Source of the DNA: JBEBVQ01 sp037190845
GTDB taxonomy: Bacteria > Bacteroidota > Bacteroidia > Chitinophagales > Chitinophagaceae
Assembly (NCBI GenBank): GCA_037190845.1
Contig: JBBCJI010000003.1
Span: 248,001 to 312,000, forward strand
Direction: 5' to 3'
Length of the DNA: 64,000 bases
Shown: positions 1 to 7,447 of the stretch, piece by piece
How positions within the stretch are numbered: position 1 is the first letter of the stretch
Layout of the letters: each line of letters begins with the position of its first letter
The notes under the pieces: model-generated
What the model was told of the DNA's origin: nothing
Seen by the model: only the letters and a program-made list of their open reading frames with translations
Database searches by the model: none
Program-made: the position numbers and the translations under genes

Positions 1-48
1 AATAGGCGAGGGCGGCATCTGGGCGCCGCGGTGTGAGATTACTGGCAT
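1..48 (-). CDS. PLP-dependent aminotransferase, N-terminal fragment (cut by window edge)
   Basis: Only the first 16 codons are inside the window. They read MPVISHRGAQMPPSPI from an ATG at 48. This opening resembles the N-terminus of class I/II aminotransferases of Bacteroidota, which I recall as starting with a similar M-P-x-I-S ... M-P-x-S-P-I-R-K-L sequence; that match is from memory of the family. A TACCTTTG promoter box ends only four bases before the ATG, which supports the start. The rest of the gene lies to the left of the window, so domain content cannot be checked. Confidence 0.55.
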   Translation of the reverse strand, partial: MPVISHRGAQMPPSPI

Positions 49-52
49 GGCG

Positions 53-60
53 CAAAGGTA
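53..60 (-). promoter_or_regulatory. Bacteroidota -7 box TACCTTTG for the left-edge aminotransferase
   Basis: On the minus strand the sequence reads TACCTTTG and then, after four bases, ATG. It fits the TAnnTTTG consensus of Bacteroidota sigma-ABfr promoters. The spacing implies a transcript with almost no 5' leader. No clear -33 TTTG is visible at the expected distance. Confidence 0.55.
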
Positions 61-99
61 ATTTGAAAATGAGGTAATTTGAAAATTTGAGAATGAAGT
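61..99. repeat. Degenerate AATTTGAAAATG-type intergenic repeat
   Basis: Two tandem copies of an ATTTGAAAAT(G/T) unit are followed by a degraded third. The same motif recurs in other gene gaps of this window, for example near 16540, 55770, 62120 and 62225. No coding function is apparent. Confidence 0.5.
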
Positions 100-119
100 A
101 TAATATCTGACACATAAAA

Positions 120-139
120 AACGCCCCATCAGGGGCGTT
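120..139 (-). terminator. Intrinsic terminator after DUF1573 gene 1
   Basis: An 8-bp perfect stem (AACGCCCC / GGGGCGTT) with a four-base loop is followed, on the minus strand, by a run of T. It lies 24 bases beyond the stop codon of the DUF1573 gene at 163-600. Confidence 0.75.
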
Positions 140-162
140 GAAATTCAAATTCAGGAACAGTA

Positions 163-600
163 TTACTGTTTGGGTGCATTATTATCCTGGGAAGCGGCAG
201 GAGTTACGGTACCTTTAATACGAAGCTCATAGCGGTCTTTATCAGAAACAGCATTTGAGGTGATCCATACTGTTTTGTCAATAGGACCGGGACGACCCTG
301 GGTATTATAACGCACCAGGATCTTCCCTTTTTTACCGGGCAGGATCGGCTCTTTGGGCCATTCGGGTGTGGTACATCCGCAGGAAGCCTGTGCATTGCTA
401 ATTATCAGCGGTTCTTTACCTACGTTTTTAAATTCAAAATTATATTCCGCAGCAGGCCCTTCTTTTACCGTACCGAAATCGTGTACATCCCCGCCAATAA
501 ACTCAAATTTAGGCCCGTTGGGATTTGCCTTTTTTGCATCCTGGGCAAATACACCCAATGAAGTCACCGCCAGGCACATCGTTAAGAATAATTGTTTCAT
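163..600 (-). CDS. Secreted DUF1573 domain protein
   Basis: This 145-residue protein begins with a signal peptide (MKQLFLTMCLAVTSLGVFA, cleaved near AQDAK). The rest is a DUF1573 domain, an Ig-like beta fold common in Bacteroidota exported proteins. The family motif is visible: a short stretch with HDFGTV, then a conserved CGCTTP segment and a PGKKGKI(L)VRYNTQGRPG turn. It is likely periplasmic or surface associated, but no biochemical role is established for the family. A second DUF1573 gene sits just upstream in the same direction, separated by about 165 bp with its own terminator-like hairpin, so the two are paralogues that may be transcribed separately. Confidence 0.85.
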   Translation of the reverse strand: MKQLFLTMCLAVTSLGVFAQDAKKANPNGPKFEFIGGDVHDFGTVKEGPAAEYNFEFKNVGKEPLIISNAQASCGCTTPEWPKEPILPGKKGKILVRYNTQGRPGPIDKTVWITSNAVSDKDRYELRIKGTVTPAASQDNNAPKQ

Positions 601-712
601 AGTCTGATTAATATTTTTTGATTTTAAAGCACCAAATTAAGCAAGTTTTTCATCACTGGCAGTTGCCCCCTGCAAGATTTAGCAGAATATTTTGATTTTT
701 CCACCAAATAAA

Positions 713-746
713 AAGCTCCGGCAACTTATATAAGCGGCCAGAGCTT
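713..746 (-). terminator. Probable terminator after DUF1573 gene 2
   Basis: An imperfect GC-rich stem (AAGCTCCGGC against GGCCAGAGCTT) is followed on the minus strand by TTTTTATTTGG. It lies about 20 bases past the stop of the gene at 767-1282. The stem has a bulge and a long loop, so the call is moderate. Confidence 0.5.
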
Positions 747-766
747 CTTCATGAACCTGTCACGGT

Positions 767-1282
767 TTAGTTGAGTTTCATCATAGAATTATTTTCCGGC
801 ACGGAAGAAGTTGGCGCTTTTTCCACGTTACCGGCAATAGACAATGTCTTTGTCAGCGAGGTAGTGTTACTGCCTACATTATAGAAGACAGTCAGGGTTT
901 TGTTGAACGCTCCCGGACGGCCGCCTGTGCTGTATGCCGCTGTAATGGATCCTGTTTGCCCGGGCGCTACCGGCTCTTTGGTGTAGGAAGGAGTCGTACA
1001 ACCGCAGGAGGCTTGTACACGCTGTACAACTACCGGCTCCTTGCCGGTATTGGTAAATTTAAATACATGCTCGGCGCTCGGCCCTTCGGTCAAAGTACCA
1101 AAATCATGGTTGGGCTTGTCAAATTTTATAGATTCTGCCGGAGCCGGCTGTGCGGGAGCAGCATTATGGGCATGGTCGTGATCGTGACCATGGTCATGAC
1201 CGTGATGCTTTGCATCTTGCGCCATCAATGATCCCGCAGAAAGGAATACGATACCTAATGATAACAATACTTTTTTCATCAC
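767..1282 (-). CDS. Secreted DUF1573 protein with N-terminal His/Asp-rich segment
   Basis: This 171-residue protein has a signal peptide (MMKKVLLSLGIVFLSAGSLMA). A histidine-rich stretch follows at about residues 25-39 (KHHGHDHGHDHDHAHN), then a DUF1573 domain with HDFGTL, CGCTTP and PVAPGQTGSI. It is a paralogue of the gene at 163-600, which lacks the His tract. The His/Asp repeat could bind metal such as Zn, Ni or Cu, but this is inference from composition only. The C-terminus is short and Asn/Ser rich. A likely alternative start is the second Met, one residue later. Confidence 0.85.
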   Translation of the reverse strand: MMKKVLLSLGIVFLSAGSLMAQDAKHHGHDHGHDHDHAHNAAPAQPAPAESIKFDKPNHDFGTLTEGPSAEHVFKFTNTGKEPVVVQRVQASCGCTTPSYTKEPVAPGQTGSITAAYSTGGRPGAFNKTLTVFYNVGSNTTSLTKTLSIAGNVEKAPTSSVPENNSMMKLN

Positions 1283-1380
1283 TCTTTCTATTTTAACCGC
1301 AATTTAAAACATATCTGTATAAGATATCAACAGCGGATTGTTAATTTTTATTGTAAAATTACTCTTAGCCGGAGGAAATG

Positions 1381-1388
1381 TACTTTTG
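1381..1388 (+). promoter_or_regulatory. Bacteroidota -7 box TACTTTTG for the GT9 gene
   Basis: TACTTTTG matches TAnnTTTG and ends five bases before the ATG at 1394. A GTG at 1388-1390 overlaps the box and is unlikely to be the true start. The spacing implies a leaderless or near-leaderless transcript. Confidence 0.5.
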
Positions 1389-1393
1389 TGATC

Positions 1394-2392
1394 ATGCAAA
1401 AGTTCCTGATTATCCAAACCGCATTTACCGGCGATGTGGTGCTTGCAACGGCTATCGTGGAAAAACTGCATGCATATTATCCAGCTGCCCGGATAGATTT
1501 TCTTTTGCGGAAAGGGAATGAAAACATCCTAAGAAACCATCCTTACGTAAAAAAAACATACATATGGGACAAGAAACACAATAAATTCAAAAATCTTTTT
1601 AATATTATAAAATATATCCGGCAGGAACATTATGATGAGGTCATCAACCTGCATCGTTTTGCCAGCTCCGGGCTGGTATGCCTGCTATCCGGCGCTGCAC
1701 GAAAATCGGGATTTGATAAAAATCCTTTATCCTTTTGTTTTGATATAAAAATAAAACACACCATATCTGATCCTTATACAGGCACGCCGATACACGAAGT
1801 GGAAAGAAATCAGAAGCTGATCGAGCACATTACAGATGCAATACCCGCCATGCCGGCGCTATATCCGGCACAAGCGGATTATGAAACAATACACCCGTTG
1901 CAGCATACGCCATATATTTGTATTGCCCCTGCATCCGTCTGGTTTACAAAACAATTTCCGGAAGAAAAATGGACAGCGCTGATATCCACATTACCGGCAC
2001 AATGTGCTGTATACCTGCTGGGTGGGAAAGGCGATTATAACCTGGCTGAAAATATCAGCAATGATATCGTAAACCGTACGGTAAGGAATCTTTGCGGCGA
2101 ACTCAGTTACCTTCAATCTGCGGCCCTGATGCAGGGCGCCCGGATGAATTACGTCAATGATTCGGCGCCGCTCCATTTCTGCTCTGCAATGAATGCACCT
2201 GTTACGGCTGTTTTTTGCTCTACCGTACCAGCATTCGGATTTGGCCCGCTCAGAGCCAATGGCAAAGTGGTAGAAATACGCGAAAGATTATCATGCAGAC
2301 CCTGTGGTCTGCATGGTCATAAAGCCTGCCCTGAAGGGCATTTTAAATGCGCACTGGATATTTCCAATGACCAGTTGCAGATGATAAATTGA
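1394..2392 (+). CDS. Glycosyltransferase family 9 (heptosyltransferase-like)
   Basis: This 332-residue protein (MQKFLIIQTAFTGDVVLATAIVEKL start) matches ADP-heptose:LPS heptosyltransferases of family GT9. The N-terminal nucleotide-fold opening with TGDV-LAT, the central PGASVWFTKQFPEEKW-like segment (here APASVWFTKQFP) and the C-terminal NDSAPLHFCSAMNAPVTAVF donor-binding motif are all present. The enzyme would add a sugar to lipopolysaccharide core or another surface glycan at the cytoplasmic face of the inner membrane. I chose ATG 1394 because the GTG at 1388 overlaps the promoter box. A C-terminal cluster of Cys residues (CRPCGLHGHKACPEGHFKC) resembles that of many GT9 enzymes. The sugar donor and acceptor cannot be told from sequence. 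Confidence 0.85.
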   Translation: MQKFLIIQTAFTGDVVLATAIVEKLHAYYPAARIDFLLRKGNENILRNHPYVKKTYIWDKKHNKFKNLFNIIKYIRQEHYDEVINLHRFASSGLVCLLSGAARKSGFDKNPLSFCFDIKIKHTISDPYTGTPIHEVERNQKLIEHITDAIPAMPALYPAQADYETIHPLQHTPYICIAPASVWFTKQFPEEKWTALISTLPAQCAVYLLGGKGDYNLAENISNDIVNRTVRNLCGELSYLQSAALMQGARMNYVNDSAPLHFCSAMNAPVTAVFCSTVPAFGFGPLRANGKVVEIRERLSCRPCGLHGHKACPEGHFKCALDISNDQLQMIN

Positions 2393-2420
2393 AAAATTAA
2401 ACGTGATGAGCTGTGTAATA

Positions 2421-2465
2421 ACATGTACATGCTCAAATTAGCACATGCTCAAATTTTCAAATTAC
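2421..2465. repeat. Short direct repeat of the CTCAAATT family, directly upstream of a GTG start
   Basis: The 13-bp word ACATGCTCAAATT occurs at 2427-2439 and again at 2443-2455, followed by TTTTCAAATTACC running up to the GTG start at 2467. The motif is the reverse-complement form of the AATTTGA(G/A) repeat found elsewhere in the window. It occupies the place where a leader and ribosome-binding region would be. Confidence 0.5.
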
Positions 2466-2466
2466 C

Positions 2467-3033
2467 GTGGACTTCGAAAACGATATAAAAAACTGCGTGC
2501 ATGCTCTGGAAGAGGGCGGCACCATCCTCTATCCCACTGATACGGTATGGGGACTGGGCTGTGATGCTACTAATGAAGCTGCGGTGGAAAAATTATTTTC
2601 GCTCAAACGTCGCCCGGCAGAAAAGAGCATGATCATCCTGCTGGCGGATGCAAAAGATGTACTCCAATATGTAGCTGCCCCACCACCTGATATTATTTCC
2701 ATTCTGGAAAGTTTTGAAAACCCTACAACAGTCATCTATGATCACGCCCTGGAACTTGCGGAAAATGTAGTACATACAGACGGGAGCATTGCCATACGTG
2801 TCACAAACGATCCGTTCTGTAAAGCGCTGATCAAGCGTTTCCGTAAACCGGTTGTCTCCACCTCGGCAAATATCAGTGGAGAACCGGCCCCGGCTGTTTT
2901 CAGGGATATCGATCCGGAAGTGGTCAATGGAACCGGGTATGTGGTCCGCTTCCGCCAGGATGATGAAACGCTACGGCAGCCATCGGCCATTATACGGATC
3001 AGTGACGAAGGTGTGATTACGAAAATAAGATAA
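2467..3033 (+). CDS. tsaC: L-threonylcarbamoyladenylate synthase (Sua5/YciO/YrdC family)
   Basis: This 188-residue protein has the YrdC/Sua5 fold. The conserved GGTILYPTDTVWGLGCDATNE opening, the KRRP-EKSM(I) substrate loop, the IAIRVTNDPF segment and the STSANISGEPA motif are all visible. The enzyme makes threonylcarbamoyl-AMP from threonine, bicarbonate and ATP, the first step toward the universal t6A37 modification of ANN-decoding tRNAs. The length fits the short TsaC/YrdC type without the Sua5 C-terminal domain. The start codon is GTG at 2467, placed so that the N-terminus reaches the KN-CV-ALEEGGT helix expected for the family. It follows the GT9 gene by 74 bp and could be co-transcribed. 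Confidence 0.9.
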   Translation: MDFENDIKNCVHALEEGGTILYPTDTVWGLGCDATNEAAVEKLFSLKRRPAEKSMIILLADAKDVLQYVAAPPPDIISILESFENPTTVIYDHALELAENVVHTDGSIAIRVTNDPFCKALIKRFRKPVVSTSANISGEPAPAVFRDIDPEVVNGTGYVVRFRQDDETLRQPSAIIRISDEGVITKIR

Positions 3034-3065
3034 GCATAGTAATGGCTGCATGTACCGTTCCGTGT

Positions 3066-3163
3066 GTCATTGCGGCTTTGAGCCGCAATCGCCTGAAGTA
3101 ACACGACGCTTTTACAAGGCTTGCGGTCACCTCAGACGATCCCGGCTCGGAGGCCGGGATGAC
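3066..3163. mobile_element. 98-bp nested-palindrome intergenic element (MITE/BIME-like)
   Basis: The element begins GTCAT and ends ATGAC. Its left third (3066-3102) and the reverse complement of its right third (3126-3163) align along almost their whole length with scattered mismatches. Each third is itself a hairpin: ATTGCGGCT/AGCCGCAAT at 3069-3089 and ATCCCGGC/GCCGGGAT at 3139-3160. It lies between two convergent genes and has no open reading frame of note. It looks like a non-autonomous repeat; no transposase is nearby. Confidence 0.55.
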
Positions 3164-3178
3164 AGCATTTTATTATGG

Positions 3179-4636
3179 CTACAGCTCTATACACACATTC
3201 TTCGGCTCAGTAAAGAAACGTAGCGCTTCCCAGCCACCTTCCCGGCCTACACCGGAATTTTTTATACCGCCAAACGGTGTACGCAGATCACGCAGCAGCC
3301 AGCAATTGACCCATATAATGCCGCTCTGTACCTGCGCTGCCATACGGTGAGCACGGGTGATATCCTGCGTCCATATGGTTGCGCTGAGACCATAATCGCT
3401 CATATTCGCCAGCCGCAACGCTTCTTCTTCGGTGGTAAACGGCTGCAGGGTCACAACAGGGCCGAATATCTCTTCCATATTGGTACGGCAATCCGCACCC
3501 AGACCTTCAATGACCGTGGGTTCAATAAAATAGCCGCCGGCACAACGCCCATCCGGCTGCGCTGCATTGCCACCCAACAGGATACGCCCACCTTCTTTCT
3601 TCGCCAGTTCAATACAATCCAATACTTTATCAAAATGCATCTTGCTCACCACAGCGCCCTGCTTTGTATGTTCCTCCAGCGGATCGCCTACATTCAGTTT
3701 GCGGGCGCGGGCAATAAATTCATCCCGGAATTTTTCATATACAGATGCTTCAATCAATATTCTGCTGCCGCAGAGACATATCTGGCCCTGATTGGCAAAA
3801 GAGCTTTGCAACGTAGTGCGCATCATCTTTTCCCAATCGCAATCAGCAAAAATGATATTGGGATTTTTCCCGCCCAGCTCCAGCGACAACTTTTTGAACA
3901 TCGGCGCAGCCACTGCCGCGATCTCTTTTCCCGCTCTTGTGCTGCCGGTGAAAGAAATCGCTTTTATATACGGATGCGCTACAATAGCGCTGCCACAGGA
4001 AGGACCGGTTCCGTGCACTATATTCAGCACACCATCGGGAAGTCCGGCCTCTTTGCATATCAGACCGAGCAGGTAGCCGGTTGCCGGGGTTACTTCACTG
4101 GGTTTGGCAACGACACAATTCCCGGCGGCCAGCGCGGGCGCTATCTTCCAGGTAAAAAGATAAAGTGGAAGATTCCAGGGAGAGATACAACCTACCACGC
4201 CCACAGGCTGGCGGAGGGTATAATTAACAGCCCGGTCTTCCATGTTATGACTTTCACCACTGAAATGCATCAGCCCTGTGGCAAAAAACCTGAAATTGTC
4301 GGAAGCCCGCGGAATATCTACTTTTTTACTCAGCCAGAGCGGCTTGCCATTGTCATTGGTTTCCGCCAGCGCCAGTGCATCCAGATGAGTTTCGATCAAT
4401 TCCGCAATACGGTTCAAAATCCTGAAACGCCCTGCAGCCGGAGTGGTACTCCATCCCGGAAAAGCAGCCTGCGCCGCTTGCACCGCCTTGTTTATATCTG
4501 CTTCATCGCTATCAGGTATCGTACAATAAACCGATCCGGTAGCCGGATTCACATTATCTATATACCGGTCATTCACGGGCGGAAGAAAATCGCCGCCGAT
4601 ATAATTAGCTATACGGTCTGGTACCTGAAGGTTCAT
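3179..4636 (-). CDS. Aldehyde dehydrogenase (2-aminomuconate/hydroxymuconate semialdehyde type)
   Basis: This 485-residue NAD(P)-dependent aldehyde dehydrogenase is of normal length. Catalytic residues are visible: Asn155 in SPWNLPL, Glu253 in LELGGKNPN and the nucleophile Cys287 in NQGQIC. The C-terminal WVNCWLLRDLRTPFGGIKNSG(V)GREGG segment and the closing KNVCIEL resemble 2-aminomuconic and 2-hydroxymuconic semialdehyde dehydrogenases (ALDH8A1/XylG-like) of tryptophan-kynurenine or catechol breakdown. No pathway neighbours support a specific substrate, so the narrower name is inference. A TAATTTTG promoter box lies 20 bp upstream. Confidence 0.88.
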   Translation of the reverse strand: MNLQVPDRIANYIGGDFLPPVNDRYIDNVNPATGSVYCTIPDSDEADINKAVQAAQAAFPGWSTTPAAGRFRILNRIAELIETHLDALALAETNDNGKPLWLSKKVDIPRASDNFRFFATGLMHFSGESHNMEDRAVNYTLRQPVGVVGCISPWNLPLYLFTWKIAPALAAGNCVVAKPSEVTPATGYLLGLICKEAGLPDGVLNIVHGTGPSCGSAIVAHPYIKAISFTGSTRAGKEIAAVAAPMFKKLSLELGGKNPNIIFADCDWEKMMRTTLQSSFANQGQICLCGSRILIEASVYEKFRDEFIARARKLNVGDPLEEHTKQGAVVSKMHFDKVLDCIELAKKEGGRILLGGNAAQPDGRCAGGYFIEPTVIEGLGADCRTNMEEIFGPVVTLQPFTTEEEALRLANMSDYGLSATIWTQDITRAHRMAAQVQSGIIWVNCWLLRDLRTPFGGIKNSGVGREGGWEALRFFTEPKNVCIEL

Positions 4637-4655
4637 TACAGAAAAAGATTTCAGG

Positions 4656-4663
4656 CAAAATTA
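4656..4663 (-). promoter_or_regulatory. -7 box TAATTTTG for the aldehyde dehydrogenase gene
   Basis: TAATTTTG on the minus strand fits TAnnTTTG and ends 19 bases before the ATG at 4636. No -33 element at the expected spacing was recognised. Confidence 0.45.
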
Positions 4664-4727
4664 AGCGTTTTGACACGTACCCGCCGGATATAACAGGGAA
4701 TTGACCGGATTATGCATCTATTCATCA

Positions 4728-4735
4728 TACCTTTG
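4728..4735 (+). promoter_or_regulatory. -7 box TACCTTTG for ppa
   Basis: TACCTTTG ends 21 bases before the ATG at 4757. An upstream ATG at 4712 precedes this box and so cannot be the translation start of a transcript made from it. Confidence 0.6.
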
Positions 4736-4756
4736 CGCCCTCAAACACTACACCAT

Positions 4757-5305
4757 ATGGCATTTAATCCCTGGCATTCCGTAAGCTTCGGAGAAAACGT
4801 ACCCGATGTTGTCAATGCGATCATCGAAATTCCCAAAGGCTCCCGTGCCAAATATGAACTGGACAAGGAAACCGGCATGCTGAAGCTCGACCGGGTACTA
4901 TATTCTTCTGTTTACTACCCTGCCAACTACGGCTTTGTGCCGCGTACTTACTGTGACGATAAGGACCCGCTCGATATCCTGGTAATCTCCCAGATAGACA
5001 TGCAACCACTTTGCCTCGTAGAAGCCAAAGTAATAGGCGTGATGCGCATGCTTGATCAGGGAGAAGCCGATGACAAACTGATTGCCGTCTGCGCCAACGA
5101 TATGAGCGTGGCACATATCAACGATATTGAGGAACTCGCCGCACACTTTATAAAAGAGCTTCGTCAGTTTTTTGAGGAATATAAAAAGCTGGAAAATAAA
5201 ATTGTGAAAATCGAAGAATTCCAGGGTGAACGACTGGCAAAGAAAATATTACAACATGCCATCAACGACTACCAGGTGAAATTCAGTGACGGCGATCAGG
5301 CCTGA
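4757..5305 (+). CDS. ppa: Inorganic pyrophosphatase (family I)
   Basis: This 182-residue soluble enzyme hydrolyses pyrophosphate to phosphate and pulls biosynthetic reactions forward. Family I hallmarks are visible: the EIPKGSRAKYELDKETG segment, VYYPANYGFVPRT, and the metal-binding signature DKDPLDILVI (the D-x-D-P-x-D motif). The start is ATG 4757 (MAFNPWHSVSFG); an in-frame ATG at 4712 lies upstream of the promoter box and would add residues unlike the family. Divergent neighbour is the aldehyde dehydrogenase gene. Length and motifs are normal. Confidence 0.93.
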   Translation: MAFNPWHSVSFGENVPDVVNAIIEIPKGSRAKYELDKETGMLKLDRVLYSSVYYPANYGFVPRTYCDDKDPLDILVISQIDMQPLCLVEAKVIGVMRMLDQGEADDKLIAVCANDMSVAHINDIEELAAHFIKELRQFFEEYKKLENKIVKIEEFQGERLAKKILQHAINDYQVKFSDGDQA

Positions 5306-5322
5306 TGCCAGGAGGCATATAA

Positions 5323-5505
5323 TATAGGTGGCCAATTCAAATCTTCGCCTTCATACTTCAAGATATTCATTTCGACCCTTCGACAAGCTCAGGGCTCAAT
5401 GACCGCACCTCAACAGGCCCGGCGACCGTCCTTTAATGACGGTGGCTGAGCCTGCAAAGCAACATTCAGTTTTTTGAATAGCGCAGATTTGAATTGCACC
5501 CTATA
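5323..5505. mobile_element. 183-bp element with ~22-bp terminal inverted repeats
   Basis: The ends are imperfect inverted repeats: left TATAGGTGGCCAATTCAAAT(CT), right (reverse complement) TATAGGGTGCAATTCAAATC(T). The inner 12 bp CAATTCAAATCT are identical (5333-5344 and 5485-5496). Inside are the words CCTTCGACAAGCTCAGGG and GGTGGCTGAGCC, which I recognise as parts of a palindromic repeat widespread in Bacteroidota. No coding capacity is seen. It is probably a MITE-like unit, possibly composite. Confidence 0.55.
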
Positions 5506-5539
5506 ATATTTCCCCCTTATTTTTGTGACGGGTACACAT

Positions 5540-5547
5540 TATCTTTG
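5540..5547 (+). promoter_or_regulatory. -7 box TATCTTTG for the TauE-asnS pair
   Basis: TATCTTTG fits TAnnTTTG and lies 39 bp upstream of the ATG at 5587. A TTTTG is present at 5521-5525, but the spacing is shorter than the usual 19-20 bp. Confidence 0.5.
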
Positions 5548-5586
5548 CAAACATAGTGTTTCCAATAGTTGCGCTATGGCCAAGTA

Positions 5587-6027
5587 ATGAATATGAGCAC
5601 AGAATACATCGTCGGACTGCTGCTGATCGGCTTTGCTGCCGGCTTTATGAGCAGCATGGTCGGGATTGGCGGCGGGATTGTCATTGTGCCGGCGCTGGTA
5701 CTCATATTTGGCATGGATCAGAAGATGGCGCAGGGAACATCCCTGCTCATGCTGTCTTTACCCGTTGCAGCAGTAGGAGCCTATACTTATTATAAGAATG
5801 GGAATGTCAGTTGGCAGGCCTCAGTGATGCTGGCTATCACGTTTATGGTCGGCGGATATTTCGGCGGCAAACTGGCCAATGCGTTAGATACTGTTGTTAT
5901 CAAAAAGATATTCGCGGTATTCATGATCATCATAGCGATAAAATATCTTTTCTTCGATAAAGAACAGCCCAAAAGTACCCGCAAAATATATGGCACGCAC
6001 CAAAATCAGACAGATACTCGAAAGTGA
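5587..6027 (+). CDS. Half-size TauE/SafE-family membrane protein
   Basis: This 146-residue protein has about four membrane segments: residues near 5-30 (IVGLLLIGFAAGFMSSMVGIGGGI), 33-50, 70-90 and 95-115. The G-x-G-G-G-x-(I/V)-V-P-x-L motif (GIGGGIVIVPALVL) is the signature of TauE/SafE anion exporters. Full-size members have two such halves and about 250 residues, so this is a single-repeat form that would have to dimerise. The last 13 codons overlap asnS in another frame. Two Met codons (5587 and 5593) are possible starts. The substrate is unknown; sulfite or other sulfur anions are the family precedent. Confidence 0.75.
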   Translation: MNMSTEYIVGLLLIGFAAGFMSSMVGIGGGIVIVPALVLIFGMDQKMAQGTSLLMLSLPVAAVGAYTYYKNGNVSWQASVMLAITFMVGGYFGGKLANALDTVVIKKIFAVFMIIIAIKYLFFDKEQPKSTRKIYGTHQNQTDTRK

Positions 6028-7408
6028 ACGCACAGATTATGAAGTAACCGTAAAAGGATGGGTGCGCTCATACAGAAATAACCTGTTTATCGCCCTCAAT
6101 GACGGTTCGTGTGTCAATAATCTCCAGGTAGTCTGGCAGCAACCCGAACAGCAAAAGATAACACCGGGTGCTGCTATCAGCGCAACCGGAAAAGTAGCGG
6201 CTTCTCAGGGCAAAGGCCAACGGGTTGAACTGATCGCCGATGAGGTGATCCTGCTGGGCGAATGTGATGCGGAACAATACCCCCTGCAACTCAAGAATCG
6301 CCCCAGCCTGGAATATCTTCGGGAAATTGCCCATCTCCGCTTCCGCACTAATACCTTCAGTGCCGTATTCCGGATAAGGCATACGCTCGCATATGCTATA
6401 CACCGCTTCTTTAATGAACGTGGATTCGTGTACCTGCATACCCCCATCATTACGGCATCAGATGCAGAAGGGGCCGGAGAAATGTTCCGTGTAACCACTT
6501 TGCCTTTCGATAATCCTCCGAGAACAGAAAACGGGGGCGTGGATTTCACTGAAGATTTTTTCGGACGCAGCACCAACCTGACCGTAAGCGGCCAACTTGA
6601 AGCTGAACTCGGCGCTATGGCGCTCGGAGAAGTATATACCTTCGGGCCTACCTTCCGGGCAGAGCATTCCAACACGCCGCGCCATCTGGCTGAGTTCTGG
6701 ATGATCGAGCCGGAAGTAGCATTCAACGATCTGACAGACAACATGAATCTGGCGGAGGATTTTATCAAATATATCATCCGTTATGCGATGGAGCATAACC
6801 AGGAAGATCTGACATTCCTCGCCCAACGGCTGGCAGATGAAGAAAAGCAAAAGCCGCAAAATGAACGAAGTGAAACCAGTCTGCTGGAAAAGCTGACATT
6901 CGTTGTAGACAATGATTTTGAGCGGATCACTTATACAGAAGCCATAGATATTCTGCTTCAGTCACCTGCTTATAAAAAGAAGAAGTTCAAGTTTGAAGTG
7001 AAATGGGGCATAGACCTGCAAAGCGAGCATGAGCGTTACCTCGTGGAAAAACACTTCAAGAAGCCGGTGATTGTAACCAACTACCCCAAAGATATCAAGT
7101 CATTTTACATGCGCCTGAATGATGATGGGAAAACCGTAGCCGCCATGGATATCCTGGCTCCCGGTATCGGCGAGATCGTAGGTGGATCACAGCGTGAGGA
7201 ACGCCTCGACCATCTGGTGCGCCGTATGACAGAGATGAACATCCCCCAGGATGAGTTGTACTGGTATCTCGACACCCGCCGCTTCGGTACTGCGCCACAT
7301 GCCGGATTTGGCCTGGGATTTGAGCGGATTGTACAATTCGTTACGGGCATGAGCAACATCCGGGATGTGATCCCCTTCCCGAGAACACCGGGAAATGCAG
7401 CGTTCTGA
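5990..7408 (+). CDS. asnS: Asparaginyl-tRNA synthetase
   Basis: This 472-residue class II synthetase charges tRNA-Asn. An N-terminal OB-fold anticodon-binding domain (about residues 1-110, VTVKGWVRSYRNN) is followed by the catalytic core. Motif 2 is seen in GPTFRAEHSNTPRHLAEFWM(I)EPE and motif 3 in GFGLGFERIVQFVTG. The closing RDVIPFPRTPG is diagnostic for AsnS as opposed to AspS. The start MARTKIRQIL overlaps the end of the TauE gene by 38 bp, suggesting translational coupling. Length and motifs are normal. Confidence 0.95.
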   Translation: MARTKIRQILESERTDYEVTVKGWVRSYRNNLFIALNDGSCVNNLQVVWQQPEQQKITPGAAISATGKVAASQGKGQRVELIADEVILLGECDAEQYPLQLKNRPSLEYLREIAHLRFRTNTFSAVFRIRHTLAYAIHRFFNERGFVYLHTPIITASDAEGAGEMFRVTTLPFDNPPRTENGGVDFTEDFFGRSTNLTVSGQLEAELGAMALGEVYTFGPTFRAEHSNTPRHLAEFWMIEPEVAFNDLTDNMNLAEDFIKYIIRYAMEHNQEDLTFLAQRLADEEKQKPQNERSETSLLEKLTFVVDNDFERITYTEAIDILLQSPAYKKKKFKFEVKWGIDLQSEHERYLVEKHFKKPVIVTNYPKDIKSFYMRLNDDGKTVAAMDILAPGIGEIVGGSQREERLDHLVRRMTEMNIPQDELYWYLDTRRFGTAPHAGFGLGFERIVQFVTGMSNIRDVIPFPRTPGNAAF

Positions 7409-7447
7409 TTATTAATGAAAAGTCGCGCAACCAGCAACAGGTACTGA

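Noticed and set aside
3347..4693. Long plus-strand reading frame of 448 codons opposite the aldehyde dehydrogenase gene
   Set aside because: It is the antisense shadow of a well-supported gene and its translation is rich in Arg, His and Cys without any domain.
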